Below the pieces are notes generated by a model. It was not told the origin of the DNA. It was given only the letters and a program-made list of their open reading frames with translations, and made no database searches. From Zygnema cylindricum (lineage: Eukaryota; Streptophyta; Zygnematophyceae; Zygnematales; Zygnemataceae): DNA of 64,000 nt. Position 1 is the first letter of the stretch. The number at the start of each line of letters is the position of its first letter. Below, piece after piece: positions 1-10,670 of this stretch. The translations under genes were made by a program, and so were the position numbers. Location: the NCBI GenBank assembly GCA_037447655.1, contig JBBHKE010000079.1, positions 1 through 64,000 of the forward strand. Direction: 5' to 3'.

Positions 1-312
1 TAAAACCCTTAAGGCTGTCAAAAACCTACAAACCCTAAAAATCAAAAAAACACGTGAAAACCATAGAAACTCTTCAAATCCTTAAGCACTTTTGAAACTT
101 AAACCCAATTAACCCCAAATAACCATAAAATACTTGAATGCTTAAATACCCTTAAGAAACCTAGAAACGTTCAAACCCTCAAAACCTTAAACAACTAATA
201 ATCCTAAAACTCTAAGAGAACTAGAAGAACCCTAAAAACATGAAAAACCCTGAAATTTCTACAACAAAACAAAACGCTAAACCCCAATGTAAAACCTAAA
301 ACGCCTAAACGC
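1..312. repeat. Degenerate telomere-like (CCCTAAA-like) A/C-rich tract
   Basis: The strand is strongly biased to A and C and is scattered with aaaccct, accctaaa, aaccccaaa and related heptamer-like words, but no exact tandem CCCTAAA array is present. The pattern resembles decayed plant-type telomeric repeat, either interstitial or subtelomeric. Spacing between words is irregular, so a chance A/C-rich tract cannot be excluded. Confidence 0.4.
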
Positions 313-3300
313 CCTAAGTGTTGAGAAGAAAACAAGAAAATTTTGTAGGAGTGAGAGTGTGACAAACGCTTTAGCTTAATGCATGCATATTTGGTCGCGA
401 CCTTGTTATGGTGAAGTTTATGTTTTGTGAGTTATCTTCGTGAGTTTGTAAGTTTCCCCTTGTGTGTGTCTGTGAGTGTAACGCTCACTTCGGTTCGTGG
501 GAGATTGATCCTATTACCCAAGCGTAAGCACATCATACCAGAGATTGCATAGATTTTATGAATCCAAATTCAGAATTCCGTGCAAAATTCCGTATACAAT
601 TTAGTGCGGACCATCAGAGCAAAGTTTTACGCATCGATAATCACTCACACTTGATACACGCGACCGGAATCATCGCAGAAGAAATGCCATCCATCACATT
701 TGATCTCGGAAGTTCCCTTGTTTGCGGCCTTCACCTCCAAGCGCCGACTCTGTGGCGCGGTGGAACTCCGCGTCCAGAGCAACGAATTAGAGATGCGTTT
801 CGCACGTGCGTCGAAGGTCAAAGGAGGGAAAACGTACTGTCTGGTCGGCATCTCCTCTGTAATCTCCCATACGAGGTCACGTGACACGCTATCAGCAGCA
901 CTGTCGCCATGACCATGGTGACCACCATGGCTACGATCTAGCCACGTCACACTGACAGGGAATTTTTAAACCACAGGCCACGTGGCAGTGATCATCCACT
1001 GAGATCCGTTTTACAGTTCTGTTAGGGTTTGGACTGCGGAAAGAAGTTTCTTTCTTTTTCTTCACATGTGCTGAGCAAGTTTAGAAGTACGGTACGGTCT
1101 TCAAATGAATCAAAAGTGAAGTACGGTAAATCTTTAAATGAATCAAAGCGAGATCTTCCCAGCCGCCCGTTCATCTTCCATGCAAAATTTAACGGGATGG
1201 AGGCATCCGCGTCATCTGGGGCCAAAACTGCGCAAAAGTGGTCGGTTCAGGGTCGACTCCAGCTAGGACCACTTTTTGCGCCCACGGGCCGACCGCGGGC
1301 ACTCTTTTCACCAATAGAATATGCCGACTGGTCAGTACAAACAAAAGAAAAAATAAAATAGAGTAAAGTACGGGAAGGTTAAAAGCTTGTGAAAAATATA
1401 AATTTCTGGACATTTTGCGCATCTCGCTGGTTTTTTGGGTTGGTTTCTCGAATTGGGTAAATAAATTTCCACCATTCGACGGCTGAAAACGTTTCTCAAA
1501 GGTTTTACGGGTAGATTATTTTTCTACTTTTTTTTTGTTTGACATGCTATTACGCGTCAAAAAAAAAATGGCCCGCTGCATTTCTCGCGGCTAAGGGTGA
1601 ACTTCCATCAGAAAAAAAAAGAGGTTGAATGCCGTAGTATATTTATTTAATTTTGTCAGAAAAGCATTTTTAATAAGGACTGATTCGATTCTCCAGGGTT
1701 ATGGGCGTGTACCTTCGGACCGTCGGGGGGATTGTTCTGCTTCACAGAATCAGATACGCCATCGGTCAAACAATTTTCTTGTGCCGCGTATAGAATATCA
1801 AAAGTATCCACGATGAACGCGCGATCAGGTGGCTAACCGCCGTACAGGCCATGTGCGTGACGCGAGTATGGATGCGAGGCCACCGGAAGCCGCGAGAAAA
1901 TCTTTGACGGAGGATATTATTTCACGCCCCGTTGCCGTCCATTAGCCATTCTGACATTTTCTACGCTTTTACAAATCTTAAGATCCGTCTGTACGTACAG
2001 ATTTTTATTCGTGTCCCCATGTGATAGGTACTTTGATAAAGTATTTTGGACTAGTGAAGATTCTTCGTACTACTTTGAAGAGCGTTCCAATGTGCGATAT
2101 TGAAATCGGAACTTTGAATTGTGACGGTTGTAAACGTGGGTACAACTTGTGACGAGTGAAGAATGCTACGAAACTTCCGATGAATGATGACGCCAACAAA
2201 AACAGCGACGGTTGTAGACGTCAAATTTTTTGTAATTTTGACACATTGTAGATATTTCGGGTTTTGTGACATTGTGACACCATGGTCACTACGTCGACGT
2301 CACAAAATTCAAGAACTTTCTGCCATGGCTATCCGATTTCGTTTTTTCGAACTTTCTCACTCGACTTGCCATAAAAATATACATAAATGTAGTCAAAAGA
2401 ATCGTTTCTTAAATATCTTTCGTTTTATACCACTATTTTCGTGCCTCGTTCTAAAAAGTGTGAAATAAAAGCGATAATGTGAGAGGGAGAGGGGAGAGGC
2501 GACGACGGTGCAAAATTCTGCAAAAGACCCATGAATGAAAGTGGTAGTCCGAGACAATGAACGTGGTAGTCCGAGACCCTTGCAGATTGTTTTCCGTACA
2601 TGCTCCTCTTTTTCCGTACATGCCATGACGGGCAGGGAGAAAAATAGCAAGTACTCTCCCTCGTCCTAAATTTTTTCCACTCGTGAGGCGCGTGCATGGG
2701 TCCTTTTTCATTCGTTGTTTGGGTGATACTTTCCCTGAAATCCAGTTACGAGGCCATTTCTGTTGAAGTTTTTTGACCAGCAAGATTTTCTTGCCCGGGG
2801 GTCAAGAAAAGGAAAACGCCAAAAGACGTTCACATGACGACAAACATGAAGTGAATTCAAAGTATCGAATTGACGTTCGGTATACTTTGGTAAAATTAAT
2901 TTTCTCGTACAGCTAAAGTTTTCCTCGTTCAGGACCACGTTTTGAGGGAAAACGACAAAAAAAATTTGATACATTGATAAATAGGGACACACCCTCACTT
3001 GTTACCCGCTGGTACAGAAATTGCGTTCACACTTTGCTTTCAAATATTATTTGTAGTTTTTCAAAATCATAATAGTAAAATATATGGTGCCAACCAGAAG
3101 AAGCCACACAAACGAAAAGTGGTTTGCGTTAAAAAAAAATTTATAATGTATTCGTACGTTTACTGAGACCGTCGAATCGAACATACGGCTAACCCAATCT
3201 CCGAGCATTTGAGCTTTCATGGGCCTATTTTTAGGGAGCGTGCCCATGTGTTAACGGAACCATTATTACCAAACAACAATTCCTAACAATATTGTCAATT

Positions 3301-3612
3301 GGATAGAACCACTGTTTCGTGGGACAAAATTGTCGCAGGATTCTTTGGTGAGATGAGCAGTCCGTACTACTGACATTAAATACTTCGAATGCACTCAACG
3401 CACGCTTATGTCGGCATCAGGCGATAGAAGACGCTACAGAGTATCGTATAGTAAAGTAGCTCACCTACGTACACTGCCGACAAACGAGCCTGTCGACAAT
3501 CCAATTAAACAAGCAATGCCACCATCTATTTCTGCAAGTTAAATGTACCAAGCGAATAACAGCCACACATGCCGCAAAAGTACATTTTTGACAACTCATG
3601 CAGTTTAAGCAT
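313..3612. other. Left flank without a recognisable gene
   Basis: Several open frames of 60-110 codons occur on both strands and overlap one another. None shows a domain, a codon pattern or a repeat match that I recognise, so none is called. Small structures seen: a perfect 8-bp inverted repeat with a 2-base spacer (CCATGGTG at 913-920, CACCATGG at 923-930), two CACGTG hexamers, and short tandem words near 2540-2620 (gtggtagtccgaga twice; ttttccgtacatgc twice). No LTR or polyprotein similarity was seen here. Confidence 0.5.
878..984. promoter_or_regulatory. Pair of CACGTG (G-box) motifs
   Basis: CACGTG occurs at 878-883 (tcacgtga, a palindrome) and at 979-984 (ccacgtgg, a palindrome). G-boxes are bZIP/bHLH sites in plant promoters. 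No downstream gene could be recognised, so a promoter role is only a possibility. Confidence 0.2.
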
Positions 3613-4666
3613 TGAAACTCTGAGACCTCCATAAGTCCTCAGAGTGGACAGCTTCCAAGAAGCATGTAGGATAACCCTGACCCCTTTGTGTTTTAGCAAA
3701 AATAACTGCCACCCTGGCATGCAATAACTCTAACCACCTTCACCCCTGTAAAGGCAAGACTCCCCCGAGTCGATAGCAAAAAGAATCTCTGAATTTGCTC
3801 CCGTGAGCAGTAAGTTATGGAGGGTCAAATTTGACCTTTTGTACAGAAGCTCTCTGGGAGAGAGGGAGTTATCTCCTAATTATTCTAAGTCCTATCTCTC
3901 TCACAGACTCTATCTCATGATGTACGGAGCCAATCAGATTACAGTTCTGTACACAAAAGTACAGCTGCCGGTGTACTTTTTGTACGGACAGTGTACATCA
4001 TGCCCTAAATGTCGACACGTCGTATGTCCGGATTCGCTCCTTTAATCCTCGGAGATGCTGCGATCCAATGTCATTCCGCCACATGTCATCCGATGTGGCG
4101 ATGACCAAAAACCGCCGAAATCCTCTTCCGCGATCTCGGCGTTAATTCTAGCAGTCTGATTAAATTCACATTTAATCGTAGCCGTAATAAATACATGCGC
4201 GGTATTTGTTTCATTAAAGAAATAAATGCGCGGTATTGGTTTTTTATCCGTACCGTAATCCGTACTTCTACATTACTCGATCTATGTCTCCCGTAAACAG
4301 TTTGAGTTAAATGAACTATCCTATGTATGAATGTTTAATTAAATATCAAACCAAATCATACGTAACACTTGTTGAAGACTTAACGGCTAAGGCTACCTTC
4401 TACCGGCTGTCTGTCGTCCGAGAAGAAGCACGATTAAATCTTGTGGCTGGAACATAACTTTTAGTAAATAAACCCCTAACTAATATATATTTACCGTAAA
4501 CCTCTAGATATCCTAGGTAGCCATGGCTCTAGCTCCCTCTCCAATTTCTCAGTGATTGCGACAAGTTTGAGAGTTGGAGAGAGAAGTTAGAGGTAGACTG
4601 CCTCGGCTTCTTTCTATATTTCTATTTAGACCTAGAAATACTTTAAATGGACCATTAATTTCTACA
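3613..4666 (-). repeat. E1 3' LTR (about 1054 bp)
   Basis: Read on the minus strand it begins TGTAGAAATTAATGG and ends GAGTTTCA, as in E3 and E14. Shared landmarks are the AGCCATGGCT palindrome, the hairpin arms CTCTCCAA/TTGGAGAG (4537-4581), the GTAC-rich hairpin near 3950-3995 and the GGTCAA...TTTGACC pair. The polypurine tract GGGGAGTG abuts it on the internal side. Confidence 0.88.
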
Positions 4667-4679
4667 CTCCCCTTATTTT

Positions 4680-5519
4680 CTAGTCAATCTTTAATTTCAG
4701 ACCACACTTCTCCCTGCATAAAATTAGCTTAGGGGAAGGCACAAGTTTGGTCATCATATCTTCTACCATCTCACTATCAGGTCGGTACTCTAAACTGATT
4801 ATTTTGTTTTCTACTTTCTCTCTAACAAAGATGAGTCTAATGTCCATATGTTTGACTTTAAAATGATGTTTAGGATTGGCAGAAATAGCGATTGCTGCCT
4901 GATTATCACAAAAAAAATTCTGCACACCACTCTTAAGGTGACCAAGCTCACCAAGCAAAGACTTGACCCACATCAATTCTTTTACAGCAGAGCAAGAGGC
5001 CATATACTCAGCCTCCATGGTGGACTGAGCAATAACTTTTTGCTGTGTGCTACTCCAACAGCAAGCCCCATCACCCACATATAATGCATATCCAGAAGTG
5101 CATCTCCTCATCGAAGCATCACCATAACTTGCATCACTCCAAGTAGTGATGTCAGTATTCTCCCCACCCAAATGCAACCATAAATCCCTAGTTCCTATCA
5201 AATATCTAAGGACTCTCTTAGCTGCCTCTCAATCCCTCTTAGTGGGAGCATTTATACTTCTACTCAGCACTCCTACAGCAGCAGCAAAATCCGGCCGGGT
5301 AGAATTTATAAAATAGATTAGACTTCCCACTACTTGCCAGTAAGGAATAGTCTGCATGAACTTTTGTTCTTCAGGAGATAATTCCTCGTCTAAGACTATG
5401 ACTCCTTCTTCCTCACTCCCCTCACTTTCCTTCTTCAACTCCATTGGAGTTGTACAACTATTAGCTTTATCCATTTGAAATTTTTCAAGCATGTTCCCTA
5501 TTGCTTCCTTTTGAGTCAA
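4680..5519 (-). pseudogene. E1 RNase H and connection domain (copia pol, C-terminus)
   Basis: Two minus-strand frames (5229-5519 and 4680-5201) carry the C-terminal part of a copia polyprotein: the VGSLIYFINSTRPD block, then the RNase H blocks WSDASYGD, MEAEYMAS, FCDNQAA and the terminal segment ending CGLKLKID before the stop. The acidic residues expected of the RNase H site (D in WSD, E in EAEY, D in CDN) are present. A stop splits the two frames near 5227. The product would degrade the RNA template during reverse transcription in cytoplasmic particles. The copy cannot be autonomous because everything upstream of reverse transcriptase is missing. Confidence 0.85.
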
Positions 5520-5591
5520 TCTTATAATTTTTCTTTTTTCGATCTCTCTCTACTTGACTTCCCAAAATATATTTTGCTTCCCTTATATCCT

Positions 5592-5977
5592 TCATTTCAA
5601 ATCTTCCTTTAAGATCGGTTTCGGTTTATTAATTGTTTCTATTGATTTACTTAAAACAAGCAAATCATCAACATAAATTGCAATAAATATAAAACCTTCT
5701 TCATATTCAAAAACATAGATTGAGTGATATGAGCTGATCCGGATATATCCCAGACCAGTGAGAAACTCATCAAGCTTCATATTCCACTGTCGAGGTGCCT
5801 GTTTCAAAGCATAAAGAGATTTAATCAACCGGCATACTTTACTCTCCTCTCCTTCCTCCACAAACCGTTCGGGTTGTCGCATGAAGATTTCCTCTTTCGA
5901 TTCTCTATGGAAAAAGTCTGTCTTGATGTCCATCTGGTTTACTTCCATGTCTTCCGCTGCTGCCAGGCTGAGAAAAA
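5592..5977 (-). pseudogene. E1 reverse transcriptase fragment
   Basis: The minus-strand frame contains MDIKT, a degraded [17 protein letters not shown] block (here [18 protein letters not shown]), SLYALKQAPRQW and the catalytic YVDD box followed by LLVLSKS. This is the middle of a copia reverse transcriptase. The upstream fingers region is absent: sequence similar to sister copies ends at about 5973. A frameshift separates this part from the downstream RNase H frame around 5520-5590. The catalytic YVDD is intact, so inactivity comes from truncation rather than active-site loss. Confidence 0.82.
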
Positions 5978-6690
5978 TGTTCTGTACATAACTATTTGTA
6001 TCGTTGATACGAATCAAAGTTGACGGACGAGATTTGAGCGGGGACCACAAGTGACTAAGCAAACGACACTCACTCAGGTTGGCCGTTCCTCACGACAAGA
6101 GGCAAGTGGACTGACGTGATCGATGATGACTTAACAACATCAACATTAGTCGTACGGCTTCTATTTTGTAAATTTTTGATCACATTGATTTGTAGTTTAG
6201 TGCATTTAAAAATAGTGTTTCACTATCTATATAACAGCTAGCAATAATTAGGTTTTTTTAAGTATCTTGGTACAGTGACGTAGAGTTTCGGTGCCTTCTC
6301 ACATTATTGTAAAGTACTACAGTGCCAGGTGTTATTTGCTGATTTGTTAGTTTGTAGTAGACATACTCTAAGAGTATAAATTTTGGACTTAGTAAAATTA
6401 TGATAATCATTTTTTGGGAATATGGGAAATTGTAAGGCATTTTTTGGGAAAGTTGCAATTCTCATATCTTATGGTTTACTTAACCAATTTGTACTGCAAT
6501 TTTGGGAATTGATAGTGTGTATGGTGGTGTGATTGTATGCTGAATTTGATATAAATTGGACTTGTGAGTTTTGTTTTATATTGTTGAGAAAACTGTGGTT
6601 TCTAGGATTTCTATTAGCTTTTGCTAATAAACATGTCTGCTAGTACAACTACAGCTGCAGCTCCACCTATGCCTGTCGTCATATAACAAT
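5978..6690 (+). repeat. E2 candidate 5' LTR (about 713 bp)
   Basis: It is bounded on the left by the end of E1 similarity, where the sequence reads TGTTCTGTACA, and on the right by ATAACA just before the primer-binding site. It would be a TG...CA LTR with short TGTT/AACA inverted ends. No second copy is present in the window, so the boundaries are inferred. It is shorter than the roughly 1-kb E8 LTR and may be partial. An ATG at 6632 lies inside it and opens the gag frame. Confidence 0.4.
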
Positions 6691-7450
6691 AGGTTATAGG
6701 CCTGTTTTCAAAAATCCTTATATTTAATAGGCAGAAATATGCTTACAGGGCGGATATTGTTGAGTCACACTTTGAAAACTCAGGTTTATTAGATGTTCTG
6801 GACGGATCAGTTGAATAAGCTAATCCAACATGGGCAAAGAAGAACTTACAGGCTTGAAATACTCTCAAATTATGTCTCTTGAAGAACATGGTCATGTCTC
6901 GAATCAAGATGAAAAAGGCAATCGACATATGGAAATCTCTTAAATCTTCTTATGAGAAAGCGAATGTTCAACAGGAACTCTTACTAGCAAGAAAAATATG
7001 GGACTACAAATACTCGGGGGGAACAATAACCAAGTATATAGATAACCTCAAAGCTTTTATTAATGCTTATGCTTGTGTTGGTGGTACATTTCCTGGATTT
7101 CAGCAGGCTGCTTTGATCATTAGAGGTCTTCGTGGCAGTATGAAAGATGAATCAGCTAAGCTGAAAAAGCATGACAAATCTAACTAGACACTTCAGTTAG
7201 CTATAAATATTATTCTAGAGTAGTGTACTTCAAAGATGCTTAATGGAGAGAAGCAAGTAGAGGCATTTAACACAGACTTTGAGAGAAAAAGACAGTTTAA
7301 TGAGGCAAGAAATCAATTTAATTAGCAGAGAAATCAGTTAAACTCGAATCACGGTCAGTTTAAACAGTTTAATTAAACGCATAATAAATAGTTTTTTACT
7401 TCTTGTTTTTATTGTTCGGAAAAAGGTCATGGATTTTGGTACTGTCATTA
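6632..7450 (+). pseudogene. E2 gag (UBN2-type) with CCHC zinc knuckle
   Basis: From the ATG at 6632 (MSASTTTAAAPP) the frame passes two stops at the primer-binding site and reads an N-terminal gag block (KYAYRAD, LLDVLDGS). A UBN2-like domain follows at about 6879-7187, with the ARKIWDYKY and AALIIRGLRG blocks. A perfect CX2CX4HX4C knuckle (CFYCSEKGHGFWYC) lies near 7400-7445. Gag forms the virus-like particle and binds RNA through the knuckle. Nonsense codons and frame changes break the frame at least five times. The relationship to E8 gag is clear from the order of blocks. Confidence 0.7.
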
Positions 7451-7635
7451 ACTCAAAAAGGCAACTCAAAAAGGCAAATGAGACAGGTTTATACAGGTCG
7501 GGTTGGCAACAAAGTCAATTTAACCAAAGCTTTTTTGGCCAATAGTTGCAAAACAACTCATTGTTTTCTTCATCTGTCACTCAGAAAGATGAGTCTTTGA
7601 GCTTCATAGAGTAGGATGATTCAAAGTTATTTGCA

Positions 7636-8273
7636 ATGGCTGCAGCAATGGAGGGCTCAAAGGACGCAGGTTGGATCATGGACACCAGAGCATCGGCACA
7701 CATGTGCTTGAAGAAGGCAATCTTTACCAGTCTCAAAGCTACACTTCGAAGGAATATATATTATGCATGTGGCATGAGTGTTCAAACTGCTGCACAAGGT
7801 GATGTTTCTTTGCTGGTAGATGTAGGAGGGAAGTCTGTTGAAAGGACACCTCATAATGTTTTGTTTGTCCTGGACTTCAAAAATAATATTTTTTCCACTT
7901 CACTTGTTGAAAGCAAAGGCTTTGAGGTCACCCTTAAAAGGGGGTAGGCAGGTTGTAAGTAAGCTAGGAAAAGTAGCAATCTCAAGAACTAGAGATGAAA
8001 GCAAAATGTACCAAATGGATATAACTAATACTAAGGAAAATGATGTTCTATACTCGTGTATTATGTATGAAAATGAGTTATGGCATAAGAGACTATGACA
8101 TGTTAATTATGATAGCTTGAAAAAGATGGTACATGCTGGCAAAGTAGAAGGTGTTAGTCTTTTTGATCAGCCAGTTCGGACTTGTGATGGCTGCTCATTA
8201 GGTAAAATTCACACTTTACCATTTCATCAAGAATCAAAACATCGGTTAGAAAAAGTGTTACAGCTCATACACT
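7636..8273 (+). pseudogene. E2 protease and GAG-pre-integrase segment
   Basis: The frame at 7636-7947 reads GWIMDTRASAHMC. This is the copia aspartic protease box, with Arg where the DTGA motif has Gly, so catalysis should be lost. A frameshift near 7945 leads to a GAG-pre-integrase segment (LWHKRL, HVNYDSLKKM, CDGCSLGK) giving the zinc-binding HHCC part of integrase. The frame ends at QLIH, just before the first integrase aspartate, where the E3 LTR interrupts it. Confidence 0.75.
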
Positions 8274-9328
8274 TGTAGAAATTAATGGTACATTTTTAGT
8301 ATTTTCTACGTCTAAATAGAAATATAGAAAAAAGCCGAGGCAGTCTACCTCTAACTTCTCCCTCCAACTCTCAAATTTGTCGCAGTCACTGAGAAATTGG
8401 AGAGGGAGCTAGAGCCATGGCTACTTAGGCTATCTACAGGTTTACGCAAAATTTATATTAGTTAGGGTTTATTTATTTAAAAAGAATGTGTCGGCGATAG
8501 GAGTTGATCCTTGTACCTACCAGCCGGCAGACAAGAAGTAGCCGGTAGCCTTAGCCGTTAAATCTAGGAATAACATCACATAGTATATAGTTTGATATTT
8601 ATTTAGACACGTAAACGTAGGATAAATCATTTAACTGTAATTGTTTACGGTATACATAGATCTGGTAATGTATAAGTACAGAATACGGTACGAGCAAGAA
8701 ATCAATACCACGCATTTATTTCTTAAGTGAAACGAAAACCGCGCATGTATTTATTATGGCTAGGATTAAATTCGATTCTAATCGGACGGCCAGAATTAGC
8801 GTCGAGATCGCGGAAGAAGATTTTGGCAGTTTGTGGCCATCGCCAGATCGGATGACGCGTGGCGAAATTACATTGGATCGTGGAATCTCCGGAGATTATG
8901 GCACCGAATCCGGATATGACATGTGTCGACATTCAAGCCATGTCGTACAATGTCCGTACATAAAGTACACCGGCAGCTGTACTTTTGCGTACGGAACTGT
9001 ATTCTGATTGGTTCTGTTCATCAGTAGATAGAGTCTGTGAGAGAGATAGGCCTTAGAAAAATTAGGAGATAGGACCCTCTCTCCCAGAGAACTTTTGTAC
9101 TAAAGGTCCACTTTGACCCTACATAACTTATTGCTCAAGGGAGCAAAGTCAGAGATTCTTTTTGCTATCGACTCACGGGAGTCTTGCCTTCACAAGGGTG
9201 TAGGTGGTCAAAGTGTTTGTCTGCCAGGGTGGCAGTTATTTTTGCTGAAACACAAAGGGGTCAGGATTATCCTAGAGGATTTTTGGAAGCTGTCCACTCT
9301 GAGGACTTATGGAGGTCTCTGAGTTTCA
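8274..9328 (+). repeat. E3 5' LTR
   Basis: It begins TGTAGAAATTAATGG and ends GAGTTTCA, followed at once by the primer site. Order inside: T-rich start, the hairpin CTCCAA...TTGGAG with ATTTGTCGCAGTCACTGA in the loop, the AGCCATGGCT palindrome, the tRNA-like antisense segment near 8480-8570, the GTAC-rich hairpin near 8950-9000, and paired hairpins TTGCTC-AAGG-GAGCAA and GACTC-ACGG-GAGTC. The gag ATG (9309) lies 20 bp inside its right end. Confidence 0.9.
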
Positions 9329-10670
9329 GGTTATGGGCCCACCCTCTAGGGTACCAATCTTTAATGGAACTAGATTCATATACTGGGAAAGTATGATGAT
9401 AAAAGCTCTATGCAAAAAAAGATTTTGGGGGATAGTGAGTGGACGGTTGGGGAGTCCATCAAGTCTTGGAATTCCTCCAGGGTTTGGAGGAAGCAGATTC
9501 ACCAGGAAAGAGGATCCACCTTCAACAAAGGAAACAAAAAAAGGAGAGGTGGTGGACAAAGGAAACGAGAAGGAGACGACCACACCAATAGCAATTGGTT
9601 CGGCATTCATGTCACCTATTTCGAAGAACGAGGAGAATGATACTGAAACGTGGGACTTCAACAATATGGCGGCAAAGCACTTCATCCTACGCCATCTCAC
9701 TCAAGGACTTGCATGTCCTCATTTGCAAGTAGAAAGGGCATTCGATCTTTGGATGGCTCTCATAGAGATGTATCGAATTGGTACGATTCAGCAACAACAG
9801 TTAGCTGATCAGAAAGTTAAAGAGTATGTATACAAAGGGGGAAATATGTTGGATTTTTGCAATGAGCTTGCTACACTCTTCATGGAGCTGGAGAGTGCGG
9901 GAAAAGATTTTAGTGAAAAAGAAAAGGTTAACTGTTTACTGATGAAGTTACCTGATGAGTTCGAGAACATAGTCAACCGTGTGCAGGACTTGCCAAACTC
10001 AAGGTGGATATGGAACTCAGTGGTAGGGATGATTCTCGTTCAAGAGAATACAATAGAGATCCGAAGGGAGGAAAGAGTGGCCAAGCTTTGGCAACAGCGA
10101 CGGATTGGAGGAACAAGGATTCCCGAAAACTGGTCGGAAACTATGGGGGTAGGGAGCAGAAAAAAACTGGCCGACGAGTTCGAACCAAGGGCTCCCAAAG
10201 GTTTATGTCATTTTTGTAAGAAACCGGGGCACTATATGGCAGAGTGTACTAAGCTAACCGAGCTTCGGTTAAAGGAGGGGCACACCGGTGGTACCCCGAG
10301 AGGAAAGAAAAAGGCCCTTGTCACACAGGTACTTGAGGCAGAATCCGAGGACGAGGACGATGAGCTCCTTTTGGATGAGGAGTTGGAGGCGAAAAATGAG
10401 GTCGAAATTCCACGAAGGCAGAAATGTGCTTACGGTGGATTAAAAGTTGAAGCAGGCTGGATTGTAGATTCAGGTGCCTCCATGCACATGTGTAAGGATA
10501 GGCACCTGTTCACTAAGATAAGAAAGATTCCCACCGTAGAGATAGAGTACGGGGATAGGAGGATAGTCACCACTACTCTTGTAGGATCGGTGGATTTGAA
10601 AGTGTTAGTAAAAGGAAAGACTTCCATATTAACATTCTCCGATGTATTGTTTATTCCGGAGGTGAACTAA
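9309..10670 (+). CDS. E3 gag-protease open frame (453 aa)
   Basis: The frame starts at an ATG inside the LTR and reads through the primer site as VMGPP. Visible parts: an N-terminal gag block (residues about 14-35, PIFNGTRFIYW), a UBN2-type capsid domain (about 115-225, with HLTQGLACPHLQ, DLWMALIEMY and NCLLMKLPDEFENIVNR), a CCHC knuckle CHFCKKPGHYMAEC at 300-313, an acidic linker, and the protease box WIVDSGASMHMC with Asp387. It ends at a TAA where sister copies read K, after SDVLFIPEV. Gag would assemble particles and bind RNA; the protease would cut the polyprotein. It is the longest open frame in the window, and the early stop is probably a mutation because pol similarity continues behind it. 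Confidence 0.85.
   Translation: MEVSEFQVMGPPSRVPIFNGTRFIYWESMMIKALCKKRFWGIVSGRLGSPSSLGIPPGFGGSRFTRKEDPPSTKETKKGEVVDKGNEKETTTPIAIGSAFMSPISKNEENDTETWDFNNMAAKHFILRHLTQGLACPHLQVERAFDLWMALIEMYRIGTIQQQQLADQKVKEYVYKGGNMLDFCNELATLFMELESAGKDFSEKEKVNCLLMKLPDEFENIVNRVQDLPNSRWIWNSVVGMILVQENTIEIRREERVAKLWQQRRIGGTRIPENWSETMGVGSRKKLADEFEPRAPKGLCHFCKKPGHYMAECTKLTELRLKEGHTGGTPRGKKKALVTQVLEAESEDEDDELLLDEELEAKNEVEIPRRQKCAYGGLKVEAGWIVDSGASMHMCKDRHLFTKIRKIPTVEIEYGDRRIVTTTLVGSVDLKVLVKGKTSILTFSDVLFIPEVN
9329..9343 (+). other. Primer-binding site: internal tRNA-iMet (anticodon arm)
   Basis: GGTTATGGGCCCACC starts immediately after the CA end of the LTR. It is the exact complement of the anticodon stem-loop of plant-type initiator tRNA-Met (around the CAU anticodon), not of the tRNA 3' end. 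Drosophila copia uses the same internal region. The same word follows the 5' LTR of E6 and E14 unchanged, and of E4, E11 and E13 with one base difference each. Confidence 0.8.

Larger units (their letters stand above)
3613..5977 (-). mobile_element. E1: 5'-truncated Ty1/copia retrotransposon
   Basis: On the minus strand the element reads reverse transcriptase, RNase H, polypurine tract and 3' LTR. It lacks gag, protease, integrase and the 5' LTR. Similarity to sister copies stops near 5973-5977, inside the reverse transcriptase just upstream of the conserved MDIKT block, where the candidate LTR of E2 begins. The LTR belongs to the same subfamily as E3 and E14. The bases outside the 3' LTR are agcat (3608-3612); no partner duplication can be tested because the 5' end is missing. 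Confidence 0.85.
5978..8273 (+). mobile_element. E2: 5' half of a second copia lineage (E8-like)
   Basis: The order is candidate LTR, tRNA-iMet-type internal primer site (6692-6702), gag with a CCHC knuckle, protease and GAG-pre-integrase. The gag resembles that of E8 (KYAYRAD versus KYAYWAD; KIWDYKY; RGLRG versus RGLPT) and not that of E3. The sequence stops exactly where the E3 LTR begins (8274), in the integrase segment reading QLIH. The remainder was not found on the far side of E3. Many stops make it non-functional. Confidence 0.75.

Noticed and set aside
2451-2783. Overlapping minus-strand frames of 85-110 codons at 2390-2790 as a gene
   Set aside because: Three frames overlap in all phases, none with a domain or consistent codon bias.
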